This document shows, in pieces, positions 54,353 to 64,000 of a DNA stretch of 64,000 nucleotides. Position 1 is the first letter of the stretch, and every line of letters starts with the position of its first letter. The stretch comes from Acipenser ruthenus. Taxonomy: Eukaryota > Chordata > Actinopteri > Acipenseriformes > Acipenseridae. A model generated the notes under the pieces. That model worked only from the letters and a program-made list of their open reading frames with translations, searched no databases and was not told where the DNA came from. The stretch covers positions 862,760-926,759 of the forward strand of contig NC_081231.1 of assembly GCF_902713425.1 (NCBI RefSeq), written 5' to 3'. The position numbers and the translations under genes are program-made.

Positions 54353-54527
54353 TTGGTATTGATTTTTTTTCAGTAACCTGTTATTTATTTATTTATGTAT
54401 TGATTTATTCTGATAAACGTGTGATTAACCCTAATTTTCTCATTACAATGCAAACCGTACCATGCTATTGCACAGAAACACCTGATCCGAAAAAAAGAAT
54501 CATTTAAAATGAAATTTAAAAACACAT

Positions 54528-54534
<7 letters not shown>

Positions 54535-54621
<87 letters not shown>
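54535..54621. repeat. (GA)n microsatellite
   Basis: About 42 GA repeats. Confidence 0.97.
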
Positions 54622-54849
54622 GGAGACGTGTCAATTGGATTGCTGAACACTAGATACTCTGTATACTGACATAAACACAATTCCACACGCATTCATGTAA
54701 TATGCTTACCCGTTTATGGTTGCTGTATATAAAACAAACCAAAAAAAAAAAAACGACGCGGTCTCTCCCCCACCTGTCCGCTTGTGCTATCCTTGTGTTT
54801 TCCCCCAGCTACCCCCCGGGGTGCTTCGATATCGGGGTCCCTATTTACA

Positions 54850-55080
54850 GCTCTCTGATTGCGACATCATGAGAATGAATCGCCCCTGCATTGCCGCTTC
54901 GCTGTCATCACTGCTGTAACACAGCGAGCCCCCATCGGTACAGATAGACTTGGTACAGGCTGCCGAAACCCCGCCCCCTGCCTCCGACGCCCCGCCCCCG
55001 TGGCTACTCCATTGGTGAGGCAGCCGGCGTCGATGTGGGCTAGCCCCGCCCCGTGTCCCGCTAAGCCCGCTACTTTGTTT
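54850..55080 (-). promoter_or_regulatory. peli3: CpG/GC-box promoter candidate, possibly peli3 exon 1
   Basis: Several GC boxes (accccgccccc, gccccgccccc, ccccgcccc) and an inverted CCAAT (ccattggt at about 55008) lie within 130 bases of CpG-rich DNA. It is the best promoter-like stretch upstream of peli3. Orientation and gene assignment are inference. Confidence 0.35.
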
Positions 55081-55737
55081 TATCACCCGCATGGAAAGCA
55101 ATCGCAAACGCATGTGGCTAAATTGTATTTGTTTCCAGTATCAAGGTGACGTAGCCCATCCCGCAAAAACAACACGCAAACACACACGCACACACGCACA
55201 CACACATACACACACACAGACCAAGACCGAATTCTAAGTATAACACACCCTCCAACCGCACCGATTTCTCCGGTACAATACCAGCTGCCTTTCTCTACAA
55301 TACAAATTCTCCTCCATGTAGAAACTTCATATTTGAAAAGCTACAGCGGCGCGACTCAGCACCCGCGAGTATATACACACAGGCGGTGTTACAGAAAAAG
55401 CTTTTTAAAATTAATAAACTCACCAGTGCAAAACATAAATTGCATTGTTGGTTTTTATAAACATAGCCACGCAATGGACAAACACCAGTCATGCACCTGC
55501 CATAGCGGTGTCAATGAGGTGTAGGGCCCACTGTGGGGCTCGTTCACCTGCCATGGCACTGTCAGTAAGGCGGACTTCTACTTTGAAATGTGAGACTTCG
55601 TTTATAAGGAACCGTCAGGATTATTTCCCCTGTAATCCTGAAATTTAAGGAATTACATTGGCTGTGGAACCGCTCGCATTCTTCTGCAGTTCTCAAAATG
55701 TCCACATGGTGACGCTGTTTTGCCGTGGTTTAACATA

Positions 55738-55800
55738 ACTGGGGACCATATTAAATTGAGTTTCGGAACTGGGAAACTAAACTGGTGAAAAACAGATTTC
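55738..55800 (+). pseudogene. Internally deleted U2 snRNA copy
   Basis: aactggggaccata, ttaaattgagtttcggaact, gggaaactaaactggtgaaa, aacagattt. The first part matches the U2 region around the Sm site. The sequence then jumps, at a shared ggga, to the 3' flank with the 3' box. The 3' stem-loops and the 5' domain are absent. Confidence 0.75.
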
Positions 55801-55871
55801 AGCAGGAAGCGGAGACGCCTGGTCGGTGTAGTGTCAATACAAAACAACAGCGACGTTTTATAAAGCGCATG

Positions 55872-55902
<31 letters not shown>

Positions 55903-58190
55903 TATGATCCTTTTAGTTTGTATCATGTAATGGCAAATGGTCTTCATGCATTGCAGGGTAGATTCGCGTGGAGCATATTATTATTGTATTTTTTTTCCAT
56001 ATTAATATCTAGAATAACATCAATCGGTTAATCTCAAATAAATACGTTTCTGATCAATTGTCACACAGACAGAGATACAGCTGTGGTACAGTCCAGTCAG
56101 AAAGGGTCGATTATACAAGTTTAAATAAATACGCCTAATATATGTAAAACTGTAATTGTATAAGCCGAACAGGATTTTAATTAATTGCCACACGCGGGTT
56201 CTAAATTGAGTAAATCCATTTGGAATCTCAATAATCGTTTAATTCGCTAATTATCATAAAACACATCTGTGACGTCGCGGTTTGCTCGAGGACAGCGCGG
56301 GAGCGTCAAACGAAGGGACGGTTTCAAACGCGTTTAAAATTATATTTAATTGACGTATTAGTATATTTACTTTATTAAAGTATTTTGTAAACGTTTTATC
56401 GTTTTTTTTAAACCAACATTACATTTCTTGGCTGAATTCGGAGTCGTGTTGACGTTGGAAACCTTTCTTGCCTGACAGGTCAGCATATATTTTAGATATA
56501 TTTTATTTATATTTTTCTTTAAATATATATATTTTTTTTACATGTGCGAAGGTATTTTACATTTAGTTAATTTACAAAATGGTAAAGTTTTGTGACATTT
56601 TTGGAGCTCTCTACCGTCGGCTCAGCTACGTATGCGTTATTTGGTGGGCCTTCTCCAGTAAATTAATTAGATTGAACCATTTCAATATTCATAAACTACG
56701 TGCAAGCGGTGAGATTTAATTTTGAAAATAACGTACGTATTTAGAAAATGGAGCACGTAACGGTATGCTGTATTTTCTTTGACATTATCATAATTTCATA
56801 TACCGGTTACTGCATTTAAACATTTTAAGTTTATTAGTGAGGCTTTTAGTTTTGAAGCAGGCCTATATCATTGGTGCTCAGCTTATCAATAGAAACCAGG
56901 TTGTTTTTTTAAGCAGTAAACTACCCCAAATGTAACTGTATCTCTGTCTTGTGGCGTTTGTTTCCCCAGAGTTTATTGGAGGCGGGTTTGTTTTTTATAT
57001 TTAAAACTCTTTTTTTTAACAAATGCGTCGCTTGAAGGCAGGGGCGTCTGCAGAATTAATTTCAAGGGAGGTGGGGAGCGCAAGGTGTTTTTTAGTCGTG
57101 GTTTTGTATCGCATAATTAAATTTCAAAGCCTCATTTACATTCACAACTCGCTTAGCCGGCATAGGTCCGGATGGCGGCAGATATCCTTATCATTTTTAG
57201 GTTGTATTTAAACTTGTCTATCATTATTATTTATTTCTTAGCAGACGCCCTTATCCAAAAAACAAAAACACATTTCAGATGAGCACAGGCTGTGCTGCAC
57301 AGTAAGGGGAATTTAAACATACACTTTAGCTTTAGATGTCGCCACATCTGTAGAATTATTTTAACCACTCAGGAACGTGTAGGAATTAGTTTGAAAAAAG
57401 CAGTCAAAGTGTGCTTTGTCAACATACTCGAAACAATTATAAATATATGTTGCAGAGAACCACAACCAAGTAGAGCAGGAAGGGTAAACTATTAAACAAA
57501 ATCAACCACTGACATTGCAGTAACGCAGTGCAGGTTAAGCACACTGCTCCAACCTAACTGTTTTAAAACAAACACAAACTTAAACAGCATGATACTGTCC
57601 TAGCCATCATGCATAGGTTTGTGTGGCTCCAGAGGCGGATCACTGACACACCTAGCTAGAGTGTTACAATCTTGTCAGTGGCCAGCAGCGAGCCATTTAA
57701 ATAAGTTTAAACTTCAGCATAACTTAGTGAGTTGGGTAAAAAGTATAAAAAGGATTTTATTGTAGAAGACATGAAAACAACTTTTCTGATTTTAAACAGT
57801 TATTTATAATGAATAACTATTAGCAGTATATAATAATAATAATAATATTTATTTAGCAGACACCTTTATCCAAGGCAACATACAGAGGCTATAAGCGGTG
57901 AACTATTCAACAATAATCAAATACAAATCTGAGTAGCCTGACATTAAACCATTTTACATTTACAGAAATTCGCTATAAACGCAGTGTTTTTTTAAACACC
58001 AAATATTAATATTTTTGTATTACCAGTAAAAGCACCATGTTTGGGTCATCCATTTCCTACCCTAAAAATGTCAGGCTAAAAACTCCAAACTTTCTCAGCG
58101 CTAGGCCTCTTAAAATATAAATAAATAAATAAATAAAATAAAAAACTGCACATCTGACGAACAAATTTGTCCGCATCAAGAGACATTTAC
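55800..58190. other. AT-rich DNA without recognised gene
   Basis: (ATT)n at 55873-55902, AT-rich stretches, and SINE-tail fragments at 57225-57260 and 57830-57900. No conserved coding exon. Confidence 0.45.
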
Positions 58191-58405
58191 CCTACAAGAC
58201 CATCCGTGCAAAATGCTGTGCCAGTCAGTTTGTGAGGGTCTGGAACCAACTCCCCAGTATTGTTGTTGAAGCCGACACCCTGGGATCCTTCAAGAAGCTG
58301 CTTGATGAGATTCTGGGATCAATAAGCTACTAACAACCAAACCAGCAAGATGGGCCGAATGGAGCTTCCTCTCGTTTGAAAACTTTCTTATGTTCTTATG
58401 TTAAT
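58190..58405 (+). mobile_element. LINE 3' end (same group as 32.6 kb)
   Basis: gtttgtgagggtctggaacc, cctgggatccttcaagaagc, tgcttgatgagattctggga, and the end tttcttatgttcttatgtt. It encodes the same GSFKKLLDEI-type C-terminus as the minus-strand copy at 32.6-33.0 kb. Confidence 0.75.
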
Positions 58406-58869
58406 GGACTCGTGTTTAATAATAAAGTGCCTACTCAACCCTATGGTACTTTCAATTAGCGAGATGTTTTACCAACCAAGGAAGCAACACGTGTGCCATT
58501 ACCATGCGATGAGATTTTTAATTGATTTTTTTTTTATTTATTTATTTTTTTACCAGAAGCTGGATGTGCAAATGTTGTTGTTTTCAATATATTGCTGCAT
58601 GAAGCACATTGACATGGAAGCCAGCCGGGGGGAATGGATCCAGAGGAGTAAAATCATCTGCTCGTAGCAGAGTCTCTCAAGTTGTACCTCTTCTATAAGA
58701 GGGGGTGGGGGGGTCGGGGTCGGTCGTAAGGAAGCTGCCAAAGTTCCCTAAACTGGAGCATTACTAAGTAGACTAAAAAAAAAAAAAAACATGTAAAATG
58801 TTTTCTCTTTTTGTTTTTGGTTTTAAAAGACTTTCTGTCTTCTATTTTTTTTTAACTTTTCAGTAAAGC

Positions 58870-58872
58870 TGA

Positions 58873-58917
<45 letters not shown>

Positions 58918-59010
58918 TATTTCTTAGCAGACACCCTTATCCAGGGCGACTTACAGTTGTTACAAGATAACACGTTATTTTTTACATAGTTACATTATTA
59001 TTATTATTAT
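58870..59010 (-). mobile_element. SINE family 1 tail fragment with (ATT)n
   Basis: cttagcagacacccttatcc, agggcgacttacagttgtta and caagataacacgttatt. Confidence 0.75.
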
Positions 59011-59624
59011 TTTTACAGTTTTTTCAGGATAACCACGATCACGAAAGCTTTGTATCATTGCATTGGCATTCCTTTAAAAATCCTCTTCACAGATTCTCCG
59101 CACCCGGTATAACTGACTTAACAGCAACCCTCGTTTGAGTGGGACAGGGTGACAGCTGTCAGCAAGCAGTGATGTGTTTCCCTCTGCAAATAGATGACTC
59201 GTCTGTACTACTGCGTACCACTAACAGAGTTCAGATAACTTGGTATTCTTCTCAAGAGTCATTTACTTGTCTGGTGCTGGTAGGGTTACAGCTACCATTC
59301 ATCTAACTTTTTTCTTTTTTTTGTAAATTCAGATTCTGGGGGAGGAGGGGCCCAAGTGCCCCCCCCCCCCCACTCCGTCCTCCCTTGCGGACACCCATGC
59401 TTGAAGGAGAGAAGTAAAGAAACTGACACCTGGGGACCGTCATTGTAATGGGCGGGGTTATTCAAATATACAGAGCGCACGGCATGCTGGGTGTTCTTGA
59501 ATAACACATCTATACAGCTAAACAGTGTAAAACGTCTAAATTTGTATCTGCCGTCAGGAATGTGATTTGTGAGTATGTGTCAGTGTTTGTGTTAAAATGC
59601 AGCTGTGGATGGGATAGTGTGAGG

Positions 59625-59643
59625 TCACCGTGACGGGGAAATA
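59625..59643 (+). promoter_or_regulatory. Proximal sequence element of U2 copy 1
   Basis: tcaccgtgacggggaaata lies at about -60 to -42 from the U2 start. It fits the vertebrate snRNA PSE (TCACCNTNAC...AAA) in both sequence and distance. Confidence 0.75.
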
Positions 59644-59684
59644 TCTCGGTGGAGGTGCGGCTCTCGTCTCGAGAGCGAAACGGC

Positions 59685-59873
59685 ATCGCTTCTCGGCCTT
59701 TTGGCTAAGATCAAGTGTAGTATCTGTTCTTATCAGTTTAATATCTGATACGTCCCCTATCTGGGGACCATATATTAAATTGATTTTTGGAACTGGGAGA
59801 TGGAAGAGGGGCTTGCTCCGTCCACTCCACGCATCGACCTGGTATTGCAGTACCTCCAGGAACGGTGCACTCC
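59685..59873 (+). ncRNA. U2 spliceosomal snRNA, copy 1
   Basis: U2 RNA of the major spliceosome, which pairs with the branch point. It begins atcgcttctcggccttttgg and includes the branch-recognition word gtgtagtatctg, gttcttatcagtttaatatc, the Sm site in attgatttttgg, stem-loop III/IV sequence cgtccactccacgcatcgac and ctggtattgcagtacctcca, and ends cggtgcac. About 189 nt, the usual length. A PSE lies upstream and a 3' box downstream (ggtgaaaaatagat at 59896), so it may be functional. Confidence 0.95.
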
Positions 59874-60119
59874 CCTCCCGGGGGGAAACTAAACTGGTGA
59901 AAAATAGATGTAGTATTTAGGAAATTCCAGTAGGATAGTGTGTGGTTGTTTCCCGGATTTAAACACTTCCTGGAACTGTCAGCATTAAGGTGCAGTATCT
60001 TGTTACACCCAACAGATGGCGCCATGTAATGTCAGTTTGTCTGTGGAGAGCTGTTTTAGTGTTTTTAATTTCATTTTATAATTTCATTATTGACTGACTT
60101 TGCACCTAGATCGAACTTG

Positions 60120-60290
60120 GCTGAAGTTGGCCCTTCCACTCCTGGTCTTTGTTCCAACCCTGTTCTGAAATTGTTTAATTGAACCAATTAAATAAGCCTC
60201 CATCCTGACCCTGTAGTTCATTATCTCCTTTGCCTGTTAAACCTGGAGTGGAATAATGGCCTCCAGGACCGGTACTGGACACCCCTGATC
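60120..60290. repeat. Palindromic interspersed repeat, second copy
   Basis: cactcctggtctttgttcca, aaacctggagtggaataatg and tactggacacccctga match the element at 32085-32270. Confidence 0.6.
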
Positions 60291-60829
60291 TGTGGCTGAT
60301 TTGATTTATGGTTGATTTGACCCAGAGTTTTTGTTATCTTTAAAGGATGTTGCAGAATGAAGTTTACTTCAAAATAACCTATTAAGTGCCAGTGTTGTAA
60401 TTGAGGACCGGCTGCTTTGTAATTTCTAGAGCATCATCTGGCATCTACCGGTTTACATTTTCTCTTCAATTAATGTTATGATAACGTGTTCGAATTTTAA
60501 CTGCAAAAGTTATCTAAATGTATACAGTTATATAAATACAGCTTATGTTAAAAAAATAATGCTTTATGTAGTTCACAGGGTGTCCACCGGGTGGCACTGT
60601 AGTGCAGTGGTTAACATTGCCTTCATGCAGCTACAGAAGCAGCTCAGCTCATGTATTTGTGATGCAATAATAGGGAGGCGTGTTTATGCGTTTGGAATGC
60701 TGGGTTGATTTAGCTCTGAAATAGTCGTGTTTAAAAACTAAGTAAAGTGCAATTCAGCTTTACAAGTTAATACAACATGTGTTGCTGTGTGTGGCTTCAT
60801 TCCTGTGTTGAAATACTTGCATACGTCCC

Positions 60830-60850
60830 TCCCACCTTAACTGGTGAAGG
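60830..60850 (+). promoter_or_regulatory. Proximal sequence element of U2 copy 2
   Basis: cccaccttaactggtgaagg stands at about -61 to -42. It agrees with the PSE pattern ACCNTNAC...GAA and with the position in copy 1. Confidence 0.65.
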
Positions 60851-60891
60851 AGTGAGCGGAGGGGGGGCCCTCATCTCGAGGGCAGCTCAGC

Positions 60892-61080
60892 ATCGCTTCT
60901 CGGCCTTTTGGCTAAGATCAAGTGTAGTATCTGTTCTTATCAGTTTAATATCTGATATGTCCCCTATCTGGGGACCATATATTAAATTGATTTTTGGAAC
61001 TGGGAGATGGAAGAGGGGCTTGCTCCGTCCACTCCACGCATCGACCTGGTATTGCAGTACCTCCAGGAATGGTGCACTCC
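60892..61080 (+). ncRNA. U2 spliceosomal snRNA, copy 2
   Basis: Same 189-nt sequence as copy 1 with very few changes: gatatgtc for gatacgtc and ggaatggtgcac for ggaacggtgcac. All core parts are kept. The 3' box is ggtgaaaaacagat at 61104-61117. It lies 1.2 kb downstream of copy 1 in the same direction, with unlike DNA between, so this is a small dispersed cluster and not a regular tandem array. Confidence 0.95.
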
Positions 61081-61469
61081 CCTCCCGGGGGGGAAACTAA
61101 ACTGGTGAAAAACAGATCTGAACAATAACCGGAGACACACACTGACTCACGGACTTGTGGAATTGTATGTAGTCTTGCGCTAATAGAACATGTAATTTTG
61201 AGGTTCAGTGTTAATTCCAAGTATTTTGTTTCATCCTTCTAATGTTTATGATGTCATGGCAAATGTTATCTAAATGTAAGGCATCAAATGAATTTTTGTC
61301 TTCCTCTCAAAGAAATGTATTTGGTATTAATGGATTAAATTCACCTTTGTTTCTTTTTTTTTTACATTTCAGTGTGAATAGAACAGAGGGCACAGATCCA
61401 CATTGCCTTACTCCCAGATTCACCTTGTGTTTTCACACTTAAAGAATGAATCCAGAACAGCCACTAGAA

Positions 61470-61725
61470 ACGCATGCAGTCACGCACGCACGCACGGACA
61501 CACACACTGACTCATGCACGCACGCACGCACACACACACACTGACTCATGCATGCACGCACGCACACACACACACTGACTCATGCACGCACGCACGGACA
61601 CACACACTGACTCATGCATGCACGCACGCACGCACACACACACACTGACTCAAGCACGCACGCACGCACGTACACACACACACTGACTCATGCTTGCATG
61701 CACGCACACACACACTGACTCATGA
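61470..61725. repeat. CACG/CACA minisatellite (~35-40 bp unit)
   Basis: Repeats of cacacacacactgactcatg followed by (CACG)n, seven or so units of varying length. Confidence 0.92.
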
Positions 61726-61914
61726 GCGAACACATTTATTTTGATCACAGTTCTGTACAAATTGCAGGAGAGTAAAAAAAAAAAAAAAATCCTTCATTTA
61801 AAGTTAAACCTTTAATTAAAAACGCATGCATTTTAATAGTAAATCGACAATTTGAACCACGAGGCAGTGTTGGGGGGGGGTGGGGGGGTCATGCTACCAC
61901 ACAGCCTCCAGAAC

Positions 61915-62150
61915 CAGAAGGCTGTGTGGTCCAGTGGTTAAAGAAATGGGCTTGTAACCAGGAGGTCCCTGGTTCAAATCCCACCTCAGCCACTGACTCA
62001 TTGACCCTGAGCAAGTCACTTAACCTCCTTGTGCTCCGTCTTTCGGGTGAGATGTAATTGTAAGTGACTCTGCAGCTGATGCATAGTTCACACACCCTAG
62101 TCTCTGTATATCGCCTTGGATAGAGGCGTCTGCTAAATAAACAAATAACA
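61915..62150 (+). mobile_element. SINE family 2, full copy
   Basis: ggctgtgtggtccagtggtt, ggttcaaatcccacctcagc, gaccctgagcaagtcactta, ctgcagctgatgcatagttc and tatcgccttggatagaggcg, tctgctaaataaa. One of the best-preserved copies. Confidence 0.92.
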
Positions 62151-62489
62151 ACCAATGGGAAACTGTCATCTAAAGGTTGCTAAGGAATTAAAAAAACAAA
62201 CAAAAAACACAACACATTTCCCTGTTTTAAAAAAAAAAAAAAAAAAACTAGTTTTTTTTTTTTTTTGTAGTTCCAACAAAAATCCAGAATAGCGATGGGC
62301 TTGGAATTAAAAAGTTAATTACTACAACTCTATAGACAAATACCCCATTTATGTTTCTGTACCAAATTTCCCTAAGCACCATATATATATCTATATCATC
62401 TCGCATACAGTATCATGTTCTTTATGTTCGTGTAAGCTATTTTATAACTATTACATGATTGTTTGTGAAATACTGCCCAACTCCATACT

Positions 62490-62755
62490 TTTATCCAATT
62501 AAATCGCAGCTCGTCCAATGATGAACGGGGGGTTAACCAATCAAATCGCTGCTTTTTTTTTTACCCGCCCCCGCCGATCTGATCTTTAACGTCACCCGCG
62601 TTCTTATCAAGGAGAAGGCGTCCAATCGGAGGCTGGCGTGTGGTTCGACGGCGGTTGGCCGGTGGGCGGAGTCTTGGTGGAAGTCTGACGGTGGATGAGC
62701 GAAGCCATTTTTCGTTGTTGAGCGGCGGCTGAGGGGAGAAGAGTCGTTCTGAGGT
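62490..62755 (+). promoter_or_regulatory. CCAAT/GC-box promoter with likely non-coding first exon
   Basis: Several CCAAT boxes (gtccaatga, aaccaatca, gtccaatcgg) and a GC box (ggtgggcggagtc) precede a YY1-like agccatttttcg. A donor ctgag|gtaaaag follows at 62754-62755. This looks like a housekeeping promoter and non-coding exon 1 of a gene that continues to the right. The gene is not identifiable here. Confidence 0.5.
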
Positions 62756-62759
62756 AAAA

Positions 62760-63955
62760 GAAAAAAAAAAAGGTACGGCAGTAAATAAATACGTTTTCGA
62801 CAACAAAACATCACTTCACACAAATCGAGCACGTAGTGTTGATATTTGTATGTATAAATAAAACCATACGCCGACGTTTTACCGTTTCGAATTCGAAACC
62901 GTTTTCGGTAAGCTGCGCGAGGGGGGTCACTTTAACGACAAACCGGTTCGTGTTTTCGGGATGGGCAGGAGTTTCGTAAGACGGTCGTCCCTCCGTGGTA
63001 TGTTGGTTGTGTAGTGTTAGTTATAAAAAGTGACATTTTGTTTTTTTAGTTTTATTTATTTATTTATTTATTAAAATAAACTAAATGTGAAGTGTGATCC
63101 CGAACCGGAGCTAGGATTGGATTTCTTACTCAACGCCATTGTTTCCAAATTCTGACTAAATCGCCTGCGTCGCTATCGGATATCGGGTTCACCTTGCAGT
63201 TAGTGTGGTATGCTGGTGTAACTTCATTAAAGATGGGGTTATACGCGTTTCTGAAAGTATTTCGCCCTCCCCTCCCAACGATACGCAAGAACAGGCTTTG
63301 TTACCCACCGGGCCTGTTCGTGGCTGCTAAAAAATGCGCTCAGGTTAATCGTTTTTTTAAAACGATTGGAAAACTTCACTTTATGTTGAATTGATTTGGT
63401 AATGCATTTGGACACATCTACTAAAAATATAACGAACTGATCTGAGGTTGTTTTCGATATTAAGCATTTTAATATTTCAGGGGATCCCCCCCCCTCTTCT
63501 CTGTTTGGTGCGGAAGTTTGCAGATTTTAAAATAAACATTTAGCTGCACCTAGCAACATCTTAACTTTATTTTCCAAAGAGCAATTTGCTTCCTGAAGAA
63601 TGGTACTCATGAATACATACATCGTTTTATATTATTTTTTTCTTGTATTCCACTAACTTACTGTCTTATCCTCCTTCTCTACGCATATTTTGTTTGTTTG
63701 TTAACTGTAGTTCTGTTTTGCCCGGCACGGGGGCTAATGTGTTATTAATCGGTTATGATAAATAAACCGTGCTAGCTGGTGTTTGTGTGATATAGTGGGC
63801 TGGAATTTTATTACCTGCATGACAGAACTATAGGGAACAAGGCTAATGTTGCTACACAGGATTTGTGTAAATAATGTAAAACAGGAAATATGTTGTTTCG
63901 CTGTGGACATATTTACAACCACACGTTTGTGCATGTAAACTACATGTACTGTATA
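62760..63955. other. Probable first intron of the right-edge gene
   Basis: No coding exon is recognised. AT-rich sequence with a (TTTA)n tract at about 63050-63072. Confidence 0.35.
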
Positions 63956-63957
63956 TA

Positions 63958-64000
63958 TTATTATTATTTATTTCTTAGCAGACGCCCTTATCCAGGGCGA
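63958..64000 (-). mobile_element. SINE family 1 tail, cut by window end
   Basis: attatttatttcttagcaga and cgcccttatccagggcga are the reverse of the family 1 tail; the rest lies outside the window. Confidence 0.75.

Noticed and set aside
54841-55113. 90-codon minus-strand frame as peli3 coding exon 1
   Set aside because: Human PELI3 starts MVLEG, which is present at 47.59 kb; the upstream frame is better explained by CpG-rich promoter sequence.
58398-58667. 89-codon plus-strand frame after the LINE fragment
   Set aside because: Starts at the LINE end and runs through poly-T; no support as a gene.

Overview
The window looks like nuclear DNA from a ray-finned fish. It has intron-rich vertebrate genes with GT-AG introns, dense tRNA-derived SINEs that share a fish-type 3' tail, Tc1/mariner and hAT remnants, and a very high load of microsatellites and minisatellites. 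Repeat style and the absence of teleost-type compaction suggest a non-teleost lineage such as sturgeon or paddlefish. That last step is inference; no marker in the window proves it.

Four host protein genes can be read with confidence. (1) 1.1-2.7 kb, + strand: the last coding exon of a THIK-type two-pore K+ channel (KCNK12/KCNK13 family), followed by 1.7 kb of purine-rich minisatellite. (2) 14.1-24.6 kb, +: a complete kinesin light chain 2 gene (klc2), 15 coding exons, about 634 aa. (3) 28.3-35.6 kb, +: a complete rab1b gene, six exons, 200 aa. (4) 42.4-47.6 kb, -: a complete coding set for pellino E3 ligase 3 (peli3), six coding exons, about 461 aa. KLC2, RAB1B and PELI3 are also neighbours on human 11q13, which supports the calls. 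A fifth, unrecognised two-exon candidate lies on the minus strand at 10.0-11.7 kb. Two intact-looking U2 snRNA genes with promoter elements (PSE) and 3' boxes lie at 59.7 and 60.9 kb, with an internally deleted U2 copy at 55.7 kb. The right edge (62.5-62.8 kb) looks like a CCAAT/GC-box promoter with a non-coding first exon of a further gene.

The genes do not form a pathway or operon; they are a conserved vertebrate neighbourhood. The most unusual feature is inside klc2. The 3' end of its first coding exon, including the 5' splice site, is repeated in tandem so that 17 identical-looking donors stand in a row. Two introns further on, the 3' splice site and the start of the next exon exist in four tandem versions. 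Other notable structure: a 40-bp minisatellite at three loci, two of them head-to-head; a CTG-containing 125-bp minisatellite in introns of both klc2 and peli3, in the same sense relative to transcription; a duplicated cytoplasmic motif in the K+ channel; and several nested transposon insertions. I found no CRISPR, operon, phage or other prokaryotic system, and nothing that amounts to a new enzymatic system.
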